Part shown: one piece after another, positions 53,887 through 62,640 of the stretch
Numbering within the stretch: position 1 is the first letter of the stretch
Layout: the number at the start of each line of letters is the position of its first letter
Translations under genes and position numbers: made by a program
The notes under the pieces: generated by a model
The model's database searches: none
The model's input: only the letters and a program-made list of their open reading frames with translations
What the model was told of the DNA's origin: nothing
DNA from: Microbacterium oxydans
GTDB taxonomy: Bacteria > Actinomycetota > Actinomycetes > Actinomycetales > Microbacteriaceae
NCBI RefSeq assembly: GCF_900095745.1
Contig: NZ_FMIR01000017.1
Span: forward strand, 372,001-436,000
Direction of reading: 5' to 3'
DNA length: 64,000 nucleotides

Positions 53887-55079
53887 CGATTCCTCCGTCT
53901 CCGCTCGCGCGGTACTGTGCTCCAGATAAGGTCTCCGCTCGGACCGACGCCGGTGCGCCAGGAACCCGAACTGATGGTCACGGCCGCGACGTTGACGAAG
54001 GCCGCCAGTGGAACGGCGAAGAGCGCTCCGGGGATGCCGGCGATCATCGCGCCACCCGCCACGACGAGCACGACCGCGAGCGGGTGCACCTTCACCGCAG
54101 AGCCCATCATGATCGGCTGCAGGATGTGGCCCTCGATCTGCTGGACAGCCAGCACGACCACGAGCATCCACAGTGCGATCCACGGCCCGTTGTAGACGAG
54201 TGCGAGGAACACGGCGACAGCGCCGGTCGCGACCGCACCCACGATCGGGATGAAGGAGCCGAGGAACACCAGCACGGCGACCGGAAGCGCGAGCGGCACC
54301 TGCAGCAGGAAGGCCCCGAGGCCGATGCCGATCGCGTCGATGGTGGCCACGAACAACTGAGTGCGGGCGTAGTTCACGATCGTCGCCCAGCCGTTTCGCG
54401 CAGCCCCGTCGACCGCCGGGCGGGCCTTGCGCGGGAAGATCTTCACGGTCCACCGCCAGATGCCGGCGCCGTCGGCGAGCAGGCAGATGAGGATGAACAA
54501 CGACAGCAGCGCACCGGTGGCGACGTGACCCACGGTGGTGCCGATGGCCAGGGCACCCGTCCACAGCGCCTGCGTCTGCTCGTCGAGGAAGTCGAGGCCC
54601 TGCTGCAGATAGTCGGCGATCTGGGTGTCGGAGAGGTTCAGGGGGCCCTCGTGCAACCAGACCTGGAACTGGTCGAACGCCTCGGTCGAGCGCGCCTGCA
54701 CGTCGGGCAGCTGGGCACGCACCTGCCAGACGACGAGCCAGAGCAGGCCGGTCACGATGGCCGCTGTCCCGATGAGCGAGATGGCGATCGCCAGCCAGCG
54801 AGGGAGTCCGCGACGCAGCATCCACGAGAACGCCGGCCACAGGAGCGCCGTGATGAGGATGCCGACCATCAGCGGGATGACCAGGAGCTTCAGCAGCATC
54901 ACCAGCCAGATGAAGACGCCGATCGCTGCGGCGATGATCAACAGCCGCCAGGAGTAGCTCGCTGTGATCCGCAGCGACAAGGGCACCGCCTCATCGGCGT
55001 CGGTCGTCACGGTGCGGTCTGTGGACACCGGGCGCGGACGGAAGAAATCTCGCAGCCGGGGGCGCTGGTCCTCGCTCAT
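53883..55079 (-). CDS. AI-2E family transporter
   Basis: 398 aa with about eight hydrophobic segments and the family's long central hydrophilic loop (residues ~130-210) and a conserved C-terminal GIPGALFAVPLAAFV block. Relatives export small solutes; the name from AI-2 is historical. TAGACT at 55086-55091 lies six bases before ATG 55079, so leaderless. It is coupled to ilvA by ATGA, which could mean amino-acid export, though this is only positional. Confidence 0.9.
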   Translation of the reverse strand: MSEDQRPRLRDFFRPRPVSTDRTVTTDADEAVPLSLRITASYSWRLLIIAAAIGVFIWLVMLLKLLVIPLMVGILITALLWPAFSWMLRRGLPRWLAIAISLIGTAAIVTGLLWLVVWQVRAQLPDVQARSTEAFDQFQVWLHEGPLNLSDTQIADYLQQGLDFLDEQTQALWTGALAIGTTVGHVATGALLSLFILICLLADGAGIWRWTVKIFPRKARPAVDGAARNGWATIVNYARTQLFVATIDAIGIGLGAFLLQVPLALPVAVLVFLGSFIPIVGAVATGAVAVFLALVYNGPWIALWMLVVVLAVQQIEGHILQPIMMGSAVKVHPLAVVLVVAGGAMIAGIPGALFAVPLAAFVNVAAVTISSGSWRTGVGPSGDLIWSTVPRERRRRNR

Positions 55080-55167
55080 CGCCCAAGTCTACGGTCAAGC
55101 CGTATGCCGTTCGACGCATCCTTCGCTGAGAACGGGCGATGTCGGCGCCCGGCGATACGCTGACGGC

Positions 55168-56424
55168 GTGACCGAGACCCTCAGCTCCACCCAGGCCCGG
55201 CGAATCGCCCTCGCCGCTCAGGGGTTCACCCGCGCCAGACCCGAGGCGGTCACCGCCCGCCACGTGCACCGGGTGATGGACCGCCTGGGGGTGCTCCAGA
55301 TCGATTCCGTGAACGTGTTCGCACGCTCGCACTACCTCCCCCTGTTCTCCCGTCTCGGCTCCTACGACCCGGCGCTCCTCGACAGGGTCTTCCTCTCCCG
55401 CACCACCCACTACGTCGAGTACCTCGCCCACGAGGCGACGTTCATCCCGGTGGCGGACTGGCCGCTGTGGCGATTCCGCATGGACGACTTCCGGCGGAAG
55501 TGGGCGGATGAAGACTCGTGGATGAGCAACAACGCGCGCACGGTGCAGTGGGTGCAAGACGAACTGCGTGCGCGGGGTCCGCTGCGTCCCGCCGACCTGC
55601 GTGACGACGCGCCGCGGGAACGCGGAACATGGTGGGACTGGGACGAGGCCAAGCTCGCGCTCGAACACCTCTGGCGCACGGGTGATGTCGCCGTCAGCGG
55701 CCGCCGGGGCTTCGAGCGCACGTACGCCCTGGCCGACCAGGTGATTCCAGACGGTATCCGGTCGCGGGAGATCTCCCGCGCCGAGGCGATCCTCGAGCTG
55801 ACGCGTCGTGCGGCTCGCTCGAGCGGTGTCGCGACGCAATCCGACCTCGCCGACTACTACCGGATCCGTGACCGTGCCGCGGTCGCCCGATCGGTCACCG
55901 AGCTCGTCGATGCCGGGGAACTGCAGCCGGTTCAGGTGCGCGGGTGGGAACGCGGAGGCCGTCCTTTGCCCGCCTGGCGGCATCGCGACGCCGTTCTGCC
56001 GCGCAAGGTCGGAGCCGCAGCCGTTCTGACGCCCTTCGATCCGGTGGTGTGGTTCCGCGACCGGGCGCTGCGCATCTTCGACCTCGACTACCGCATCGAG
56101 ATCTACGTCCCGGCTGAGAAGCGCCGGTTCGGCTACTACTCGCTGCCCGTGCTCGTCGGCGACCGCATCGTGGCGAGGGTCGACCTGAAGGCCGACCGCG
56201 CCACCTCGACACTGCAGGTGCAGTCCGCGTGGTGGGAGCCGCAGGCCCGGCCGGGCGATGCCGAGCCCGTCGCCGCGGAACTGGCCCTCGCCGCCGCTTG
56301 GCAGGGTCTGGAGCGCGTGTCGGTCTCTGGTTGGGGCGATGCCACGGCAGCGCTTCATGAGGCGCTGAGCGGCACGGGCGCGCAGGTGCACAGACACGTG
56401 CACGCCAGAGAGAATTCCCCGTGA
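55168..56424 (+). CDS. AlkX/YcaQ-like DNA glycosylase
   Basis: 418 aa of the HTH_42 (winged-helix repeat) superfamily. The catalytic motif is QID in LGVLQIDSVNVFAR, the Q-hydrophobic-D type of YcaQ/AlkX rather than the QXQ of AlkZ; these enzymes unhook DNA interstrand crosslinks and other bulky alkyl adducts (established for relatives). The rest fits (HEATFIPVADWPLWRFRMDD). TACGCT at 55156-55161 lies six bases before GTG 55168. GTGA overlap to the next gene. Confidence 0.9.
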   Translation: MTETLSSTQARRIALAAQGFTRARPEAVTARHVHRVMDRLGVLQIDSVNVFARSHYLPLFSRLGSYDPALLDRVFLSRTTHYVEYLAHEATFIPVADWPLWRFRMDDFRRKWADEDSWMSNNARTVQWVQDELRARGPLRPADLRDDAPRERGTWWDWDEAKLALEHLWRTGDVAVSGRRGFERTYALADQVIPDGIRSREISRAEAILELTRRAARSSGVATQSDLADYYRIRDRAAVARSVTELVDAGELQPVQVRGWERGGRPLPAWRHRDAVLPRKVGAAAVLTPFDPVVWFRDRALRIFDLDYRIEIYVPAEKRRFGYYSLPVLVGDRIVARVDLKADRATSTLQVQSAWWEPQARPGDAEPVAAELALAAAWQGLERVSVSGWGDATAALHEALSGTGAQVHRHVHARENSP

Positions 56425-57341
56425 GTCGGCGGCGCTGGTGGCTGATCGCCGGTGCGGTCGGCGTCGTCGTGCTCGTCGCCGGTGGCGTGTGGATCTGGCA
56501 AGCGACCAGCCGCCCCGCCACGGCGGAGGAGGCGGCGGCGGAGTACCTGCGCGCGCTCGAATCCGGTGACCCCGCAGCGGTGGAGGCCACTGGTGCCGTG
56601 ATGCAGCAGGAGACGCTCGACGCGTTCTCCGACGCGACCGCACTCGTCCACGATGCGGAGGTGATCTCCGTCAGCGGAGACGACAGCGCGCCGGTCGGTG
56701 GTGTGACGGCGACGGCCGAGATCTCCTTCCGCCTGGCTGACGAGAAACACTCCGCAGAGCTCACGCTCTCCCCCATCGACGGACGGTGGGTGGTGGATGA
56801 GTCCGGGCGGGGTACCGTGACCGCCCGCCCCTCGGTCGGCTCATTCATCGCCATCGGGGAGCAGCTCCTACCCGCCGACGAGGCGACGGCGCTGTTGCCG
56901 GCGACCTACACCGTCGCCGCCGCACCGGTGTCGCTGCTCAGCGGAGAGACATCGGTGACCGTGCTCCCCGGCGACGAGACGGCCGTCGACATCGATGTGT
57001 CGGTACGCCCCGAGGCGACAGCCGCCGCGCAGAAGCAACTCGACGAGCACCTCGAGACGTGCGCGAAGCCCGGCACCGCCGCGCCCGAGGGCTGCGGAAT
57101 CCGCATCCCCTGGGGCACCGAGTTCCGCGCAGTGTCGGAGTACCGATACCGCATCGAGAAGCTACCGACGCTGGCCCTGACCGGCACGGAGTTCTCGGCG
57201 GAGGGCGGCGGCCTGGTCACCACGGTCACCGGAACAGGGCAGGACGGCGCGAAGCGCGAGGCCACCTACCGGACCGAGACGTGGACCGTGCGCGGCGACG
57301 TGTCGTTCACCGCAGACGGCGTGGTGCTCAGCGCCTGGTGA
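56421..57341 (+). CDS. Membrane-anchored NTF2-like domain protein, unknown
   Basis: 306 aa from GTG 56421, coupled to the glycosylase gene by GTGA. One N-terminal membrane helix (WLIAGAVGVVVLVAGGVWIW), then an extracytoplasmic part: an NTF2-like region (ATAEEAAAEYLRALESGD, about 35-130) and a beta-rich domain with two cysteines (TCAKPG, GCGIRIP) that could be disulfide-bonded. Similar N-terminal NTF2-like parts occur in penicillin-binding proteins, but no transpeptidase domain is present. Confidence 0.75.
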   Translation: MSRRRWWLIAGAVGVVVLVAGGVWIWQATSRPATAEEAAAEYLRALESGDPAAVEATGAVMQQETLDAFSDATALVHDAEVISVSGDDSAPVGGVTATAEISFRLADEKHSAELTLSPIDGRWVVDESGRGTVTARPSVGSFIAIGEQLLPADEATALLPATYTVAAAPVSLLSGETSVTVLPGDETAVDIDVSVRPEATAAAQKQLDEHLETCAKPGTAAPEGCGIRIPWGTEFRAVSEYRYRIEKLPTLALTGTEFSAEGGGLVTTVTGTGQDGAKREATYRTETWTVRGDVSFTADGVVLSAW

Positions 57342-57368
57342 GCGGGCCCCTGGTGAATGCGATTCGAA

Positions 57369-57935
57369 TCAGAACTGCACGCGAGGCGGCTCGGAGATCG
57401 CACTGCTGTCGGCGACCTCGAAGAACTCCCGCTCGGTGAAGCCGAGTCCCTTGGCGAACAGGTTGTTCGGGAAGACCTTGATCTTGGTGTTGAGCTCGCG
57501 CACGCCACCGTTGTAGAACCGGCGCGCAGCCTGGATCTTGTCTTCGGTGTCGACCAGCGCCTGCTGCACCTGGAGGAAGTTCGTGCTCGCCTGCAGCTGC
57601 GGGTACGCCTCGGCGACCGCGAAGAGACTGCGCAGCGCCTGCTGGAGGTGTCCCTCGGCGATGCCTGCCTCACCGGGACCGCCGGCGGACAGCGTCTCGG
57701 CGCGTGCACGAGTCACGTTCTCGAAGACCGCCTTCTCGTGGGAGGCGTATCCCTTGACCGTCTCGATGAGGTTGGGGATGAGGTCGGCTCGTCGCTTCAA
57801 CTGCACCGTGATGCCGCTCCACGCCTCGTCGACGCGTACCTTCAGCTGCACCAGCGAGTTGTACGTGGCCCACAGATAGATGCCGGCGAGCAGGATCACT
57901 CCGACAACGATCAGTACCGGCACGAGCCATTCCAT
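57369..57935 (-). CDS. LemA family protein
   Basis: 188 aa. N-terminal membrane helix (MEWLVPVLIVVGVILLAGIYLW), then a long helical coil with TYNSLVQLKVRVDEAWSGITVQLKRRADLIPNLIETVKGYASHE, the LemA core. Function in bacteria is unknown; some link to envelope stress and TPM-domain partners. No such partner adjoins. It converges with the 56421 gene, stops 27 bp apart. Confidence 0.92.
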   Translation of the reverse strand: MEWLVPVLIVVGVILLAGIYLWATYNSLVQLKVRVDEAWSGITVQLKRRADLIPNLIETVKGYASHEKAVFENVTRARAETLSAGGPGEAGIAEGHLQQALRSLFAVAEAYPQLQASTNFLQVQQALVDTEDKIQAARRFYNGGVRELNTKIKVFPNNLFAKGLGFTEREFFEVADSSAISEPPRVQF

Positions 57936-58028
57936 CAGAGGCCCACCCTTCCTCGTGTTTCTCTCATCCTAGACGCGCACCCTGCACGTGGACTGGGCGC
58001 GCGGCCCGGGTTGCGGTCCCGAACCGTG

Positions 58029-59342
58029 TCAGGCTCCGAGTACCCGTTCGAGATAGCGATTCGTGAAACGCCGCTCCGGATCGAGACGGTCGCGGAGCGC
58101 GACGAAGTCGTCGAATCGCGGATAGCGCTCGCGCAGCGCCTCGTCCGTCAACGTGTGCAGCTTGCCCCAGTGCGGCCGTCCCCCGAACTCGAGCATGATC
58201 TCCTCCACCGCGTTGAAGTACTCCGTGGGGTCGGCGCGCCAATACCGGTGCACGGCGATGTAAGCGCTCGGCCGCCCGTGCGCCGTCGACAGCCACAGGT
58301 CGTCTTCCGCCGCGAAACGCACCTCGATCGGGAACTCGATCCGCCACCCGCGCTGAGCGATGAGGGCGCGGACCGCCTGGAACGCCGGCACGACGTTCTC
58401 GGCCGGGAGCGCATACTCCATCTCACGGAACCGCACGGTGCGGCTCTGGATGAGCACCCGATGCGACTGCTCGGTGAACTCGCGGTCTCCGGTGAGCTTG
58501 ACCGCCAATCTGCTGAACGGCGGCGTCATCGCCGGAACGACCTGCCCCGCGGCGCACACGACACGGTAGACCCCGTTGGAGAGAAGCGTCTCATCGATCC
58601 ACCTGCCCACGACGGGGAGCGGCTTGCGTACCGTCGACTCGGGCAGTCGCGTCTGACGCTTCGTCAGTGCCACCTCGGTATGCGGGAACCAGTAGAACTC
58701 GAAGTGGTCCGACGAAGCCACACGTTCATCGAGCGTGGCGAGCACGTCGTCGAGCGGGGCCGGCTCGTCGATGGCGTGCATGACGAACGCCGGTGTGCAC
58801 TGCAGCGTCACCTCGACGATGATGCCGAGAGCGCCGAGCCCGAGCGCGACAGCAGGCAGCAGCTCGCTCTCGTGCTCGTCGTCGATGCGGAGGAACTCTC
58901 CGGCGGCGGTGACCATGGTGATGCCGACGACCTGAGTCGCCAGGCCGCCGAACCGAGCGCCGGTGCCGTGGGTTCCGGTCGAGATCGCTCCCGCGATGGA
59001 CTGGCGATCGATGTCGCCCAGGTTCTCCATGGCGAGCCCATAGGGCGCGAGCAATCCGGGGACGCGGTGCAGCCGGGTGCCCGCGAGGAGGGTGACGCGG
59101 CCGGTGGCCGCATCCGCCGAGACGAGTCCCTGCAGGTCGTCGAGCTCCAGCAGGACACCGGGTGCGACGGCGATGCCGGTGAAGCTGTGCCCCGCTCCCA
59201 CAGCCTTCACGCTGAGACCGTGCTTCACCGCCGCGATCACCGCGCGCTGCACGCCTTCGGGGCTGCGCGGACGCTCCACGCGCACGGGGCGCACCGAGGC
59301 CGACCGGCCCCAGTTCTGCCAGGAGCCGCCGATTCTCGTCAC
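58029..59342 (-). CDS. D-arabinono-1,4-lactone oxidase-like FAD enzyme
   Basis: 437 aa. N-terminal VAO-type FAD domain (SVKAVGAGHSFTGIAVAPG, GTHGTGARFGGLA) and a C-terminal sugar-acid lactone oxidase (ALO) domain, including HWGKLH near the end, a substrate-binding motif. The reaction oxidises an aldonolactone at C2. Which lactone is used is unknown. The start ATGA overlaps the stop of the aldolase gene upstream (59339-59342), so the two form a pair. Confidence 0.9.
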   Translation of the reverse strand: MTRIGGSWQNWGRSASVRPVRVERPRSPEGVQRAVIAAVKHGLSVKAVGAGHSFTGIAVAPGVLLELDDLQGLVSADAATGRVTLLAGTRLHRVPGLLAPYGLAMENLGDIDRQSIAGAISTGTHGTGARFGGLATQVVGITMVTAAGEFLRIDDEHESELLPAVALGLGALGIIVEVTLQCTPAFVMHAIDEPAPLDDVLATLDERVASSDHFEFYWFPHTEVALTKRQTRLPESTVRKPLPVVGRWIDETLLSNGVYRVVCAAGQVVPAMTPPFSRLAVKLTGDREFTEQSHRVLIQSRTVRFREMEYALPAENVVPAFQAVRALIAQRGWRIEFPIEVRFAAEDDLWLSTAHGRPSAYIAVHRYWRADPTEYFNAVEEIMLEFGGRPHWGKLHTLTDEALRERYPRFDDFVALRDRLDPERRFTNRYLERVLGA

Positions 59343-60586
59343 AGGAACGCCTTTCCCTCGCCGCGGTAGGTGGGGAGCTCATCGATGACCTGCTCCCCCG
59401 AAACCAGGTGGTAGCGCTCGATGCGCTCCGCGGGCTCACCGCTCTTCGCATGCCGGAACCAGACCCGGTCTCCCACGCCCAACGACGTGGCGGCGGGGCC
59501 CTGCAGCGGCGTCTGCACCTCACCGGCGGCCTCGCGCCCGAGTGTGCGGAGCCCTTCGGGCCACACCGGACGGGGCTGACGGGAGGCGAGCGCAGGGCCG
59601 GAGGCGATCCAGCCTCCTCCGAGCACGGTGGCGATATCGGCGGCCGGACGGCGCACCACATCGAAAGCGAAGGCTGAGGCCGGGGCGGGACGGAACGAGC
59701 GGTAGCCGTCGAACAGATGGCCGCCGAGCAGCCCGCTCCCGGCACTCGCCTCGGTGAGCGACTCGTCGCTGCCGGTGAACTCGAGCGAGCCCGTGCCCCC
59801 ACCGTTGAGGATCTCCAGCGGGGCGATCGCACCGACGGCGGCGACGATGGCCGCCCGTCGCTCGCGCAGCTCGTTCCTCGACCTCGCCTGCACCACGCGG
59901 ATCAGCGGCGCGTCGGCCCCGGCATCATCGCCCTGTCCGGCGATCTGCGCGTCGTACATCTGCAGTCCGACGAGGCGGAAGCCGGGACGCGCGACCACCT
60001 TGCGGGCGAAGCCGGCGACCTCACCGGCAGTGAAGAGCGCCGAGCGGCGCACGCCGATGTGGCCGAGGAGGGACGATCGCCAGGAGGCGTCGACATCGAT
60101 CGCGACGCGGATCTCGGGGCGCGAGGCGGGACCTGCGACGCTGTCGATCAGGTCGAGGTGGACGAGATCGTCGACCATCAACGTGATGCGCTGCGCCGCA
60201 CGTTCATCGGCGAAGAGCCGTTCCAGGCCCGCACGATCCACCGTCGGGTAGCCGAGCATGATGTCGTCATGCGTCTCGGCGAGCCACAGCGCCTCCTCGA
60301 GCGTGAACGCGAGGATGCCGCGGAATCCGGGCAGCTTCAGCACCGCATCGAGCACGGCGCGCACGCGCACCGACTTCGAGGCGACTCGGATGGGGAGTCC
60401 GCCCGCGCGCACTAACAGGTCCATCGCGTTGTAGCGGAGCGCCTCGCGATCGATCACCCCGACCGGCGCCGGCAGGTGTCCGGTCGCGGCGGAGAGGCGT
60501 GGCCAGTACCGCGCCGGACCTTCCCACTCCGGGGCGATCGCGGGCGCACCCTGGACGGGGCTCAGTTCGTCGATGAGGTCGAGCAC
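59339..60586 (-). CDS. PLP-dependent amino acid aldolase/deaminase (alanine racemase fold)
   Basis: 415 aa. PLP lysine Lys71 (RVASKSVRVR) in a type III barrel, then QMYDAQIAG and LNGGGTGSLEFTG, as in the D-threonine aldolase/D-serine dehydratase group. GTG 60586 has TAGGGT at 60593-60598, six bases upstream. Coupling with the lactone oxidase recurs in actinobacteria (from general knowledge), suggesting one pathway, perhaps of a sugar acid-amino acid conjugate, but its substrate is not known. Confidence 0.85.
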   Translation of the reverse strand: MLDLIDELSPVQGAPAIAPEWEGPARYWPRLSAATGHLPAPVGVIDREALRYNAMDLLVRAGGLPIRVASKSVRVRAVLDAVLKLPGFRGILAFTLEEALWLAETHDDIMLGYPTVDRAGLERLFADERAAQRITLMVDDLVHLDLIDSVAGPASRPEIRVAIDVDASWRSSLLGHIGVRRSALFTAGEVAGFARKVVARPGFRLVGLQMYDAQIAGQGDDAGADAPLIRVVQARSRNELRERRAAIVAAVGAIAPLEILNGGGTGSLEFTGSDESLTEASAGSGLLGGHLFDGYRSFRPAPASAFAFDVVRRPAADIATVLGGGWIASGPALASRQPRPVWPEGLRTLGREAAGEVQTPLQGPAATSLGVGDRVWFRHAKSGEPAERIERYHLVSGEQVIDELPTYRGEGKAFL

Positions 60587-60673
60587 TCCCCCACCCTAAG
60601 GCTTTCTCGTACTCCGGATCATCCCCTGCGGCACCGGGTCGCAGCCACCGCTCGGCGATAGGCTGGCGACGCG

Positions 60674-60746
60674 GCCCCCGTAGCCCAATGGCAGAGGCAG
60701 GCGACTTAAAATCGCTTCAGTCTGGGTTCGAGTCCCAGCGGGGGCA
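60674..60746 (+). tRNA. tRNA-Leu (anticodon UAA)
   Basis: 73 nt. Acceptor GCCCCCG / CGGGGGC with discriminator A; D arm with GCCCAATGGCAGAGGC; anticodon arm GGCGA-CTTAAAA-TCGCT reading UAA; T arm CTGGG-TTCGAGT-CCCAG. CCA is not encoded. The variable region is only five bases (TCAGT), whereas leucine tRNAs normally have a long variable arm, which is odd (see findings). It would read UUA, a rare codon in GC-rich actinobacteria. Confidence 0.9.
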
Positions 60747-60755
60747 CTCCGCTTC

Positions 60756-61421
60756 TCACTTCTCGCCGTCGGCAACCGCCCTCCGCTCTCCCGCGGCCTC
60801 GCGCACTCGCCGGGCCACCAGGACGACGAGGGCGATCACGATGGCCGTGTAGACGGCGTAGTCGAGGTATCCCAGGTACTGCTCCAGCTGCTCGTGCTGC
60901 GTGCCGAGGGCCGCACCGACACCGAGGAGCAGAGCGTTCCAGGCGCCGCTGCCGACGATCGTGTAGATGCTGAAGGTGACGAGATTCATTCGCGATGCCC
61001 CGGCGGGGATGGAGATGAGACTGCGCACACCCGGGACCATCCGCCCCACCAGCACCGTCCAGCCCCCGCTGCGCGTGAACCAGTCGGCGCCCCGCTCCAG
61101 GTCCGAGCGGCTCACCAGCCGGGTCGCCGCCAGCAGCCGCACCGCCCGCTGCATGCCGATCGCCGCGCCGAGCCCGTACAGCAGCAGGGCTCCCAGCCAG
61201 GAGGCCAGCGTGCTCCAGAAGATGAGCCAGCCCAGGTTCAGCTCTCCACTCTGGCTGAGGTATCCGGCGAAGGGCAGGATCACCTCGCTCGGGATCGGCG
61301 GGATCAGCACCTCGAGGAAGACGAGCACGCCGACCCCGACGTCGCCGAGGGAGGTGAGCACGTCGGCCGCGAATCCGGTCAGACCGGTGAAGCCGTGTTC
61401 GGCGTCGGTTGCGAAGAACAT
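60756..61421 (-). CDS. DedA family membrane protein
   Basis: 221 aa with five hydrophobic segments and the SNARE-associated DedA block (GSQSGELNLGWLIFWSTLASWLGALLLYGLG; G-R-MVPGVRSLISIPAGASRMN). DedA proteins help flip lipid carriers such as polyprenyl phosphate across the membrane. A Z-isoprenyl synthase is in the window but far away. It ends 9 bp from the tRNA on the opposite strand. Confidence 0.88.
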   Translation of the reverse strand: MFFATDAEHGFTGLTGFAADVLTSLGDVGVGVLVFLEVLIPPIPSEVILPFAGYLSQSGELNLGWLIFWSTLASWLGALLLYGLGAAIGMQRAVRLLAATRLVSRSDLERGADWFTRSGGWTVLVGRMVPGVRSLISIPAGASRMNLVTFSIYTIVGSGAWNALLLGVGAALGTQHEQLEQYLGYLDYAVYTAIVIALVVLVARRVREAAGERRAVADGEK

Positions 61422-61427
61422 CCGAGC

Positions 61428-62351
61428 TCAGCGTCCGAACAGATCGCCGATGCCCGGGATGCCGAGGTCCCCGAGTCGCTCGCCCCATCCGGTGGCCGCC
61501 TCGCCGAGGCCGGAGGCTGCCTCCCCCGCGGAGCCCATCAGGTCGCCTGCCCCGCCGGCGAGCGACTCGACATCGATTCCGGCGGCGAGCGACTCGACAT
61601 CGATGCCCTCGGCCAGCGCGCCGAAGTCGACGCCGATGTCCGCGGCCTGCTCCAGAAGCGGACCGGCCACCGTGCTGAGCACCGCACCACCGGCAACCGC
61701 ACCGAGGAGTCCCACCGCCGCACCGCCTGCGGCAACCGCAGCACCACCGGCACCCGCGCCGCGCACGCGCGACAGGAGTCCGCGCATCCGCCCCGGCTTC
61801 ATGGCCTCGGCCCGCCCGGCCGCGCGCGCGAGATCGTCCGGCGACGAAGACCTCGGACGCTCCCCCGGCTCGAGCTCCTGCCGCATCCGCGCCTCGACGA
61901 GTGTGCGCTGCACGGGCGTCAGGCGGGCGAATGCCTCACGGTGAATCTGCTCGACGCGCTGCGGGTCGGCTGTCTGCAGCAGGTAGTCGTAGCGCGCGAT
62001 GGCCGCTCGATCGGCGTCGGATGCCGCAGGGGCTGTGCGCGAGGATCCGGCTACCGGCGGCGCGTAACGATCCCGCGGAGGAGTCGAACCGGCCCTGACG
62101 CTCGGAGCACCGGGTGCCGGCGGCGCGTAGGGATCCGCCCCCGCGGTCCGTGCGCTCTGGTCTGCGCGAGGGGTTCCCTCCGCCGGACCGCGGACCGCGT
62201 CCACGGCACCACGGAGCATCCCTCCCCAGTCCGTCGACCGGGAACCGTCCTGCGAGCGGGGACCGCCCGCCGAGTGGTCGCTGCGTCCGGACCCGGCATT
62301 CTTCTCGAGCGCGTCGGATGCCATTCCGATCAGTCGGGAGAGCTTTCCCAT
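61428..62351 (-). CDS. Hypothetical protein with Pro/Arg-rich linker and Gly/Ala-rich repeat region
   Basis: 307 aa from ATG 62351 (MGKLSRLIGMASDALEKN), which has AAGGGA upstream; the longer frame to 62561 is rejected. The middle (about 60-130) is Pro/Ala/Arg-rich; residues 135-200 have a helical charged region (TADPQRVEQIHREAFARLTPVQ); then a hydrophobic Gly/Ala stretch (AVAAGGAAVGLLGAVAGGAVL), and a C-terminus with a 9-residue repeat GIDVESLAA, twice. It lies 6 bp before DedA on the same strand and may be co-transcribed. Function unknown. Confidence 0.68.
   Translation of the reverse strand: MGKLSRLIGMASDALEKNAGSGRSDHSAGGPRSQDGSRSTDWGGMLRGAVDAVRGPAEGTPRADQSARTAGADPYAPPAPGAPSVRAGSTPPRDRYAPPVAGSSRTAPAASDADRAAIARYDYLLQTADPQRVEQIHREAFARLTPVQRTLVEARMRQELEPGERPRSSSPDDLARAAGRAEAMKPGRMRGLLSRVRGAGAGGAAVAAGGAAVGLLGAVAGGAVLSTVAGPLLEQAADIGVDFGALAEGIDVESLAAGIDVESLAGGAGDLMGSAGEAASGLGEAATGWGERLGDLGIPGIGDLFGR
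61557..61604. repeat. 27-bp-period direct repeat inside the 61428 gene
   Basis: Two exact copies of a 21-base block (61557-61577 and 61584-61604), 27 bp apart, coding GIDVESLA twice. The unit keeps the reading frame. Confidence 0.8.
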
Positions 62352-62585
62352 GGGTGTCCCTTTCGTGGTGCGGGCCACCGGGGATTCCCACGTCGAAGCG
62401 ACGGCAGGGGTTACTCGGCACCCCGCGATGCGGGTGCCAAGGTCTCCTCCACCCTCACGGGCCAGCGGGCCGGAGCACGATCTCGTGCTCGTAATGACGA
62501 CGACGCTGCAGACGGGAGTACTCCCCTTGCTGCTCCCAAGGTAATGGCTGTACCTGTGCATCGCCCCGAAGCCGCACCGACGAAA

Positions 62586-62627
62586 AGACGATCGGCCCCG
62601 GCGCAGAGCGCGCGGGGCCGATCGTCT
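62586..62627 (-). terminator. Rho-independent terminator after the NDH-2 gene
   Basis: AGACGATCGGCCCCG (62586-62600) pairs with CGGGGCCGATCGTCT (62613-62627), loop of 12 bases. Read on the minus strand it is followed by TTTTCG. It is 14 bp from the stop at 62641. Upstream of it, 62352-62585 holds the promoter region of the 61428 gene; I see no other gene there. Confidence 0.85.
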
Positions 62628-62640
62628 GACAGAAGTGCGA

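Noticed and set aside
61557-61604. Possible mobile-element repeat in the 61428 gene
   Set aside because: A two-copy in-frame duplication coding GIDVESLA; no terminal repeats or transposase.
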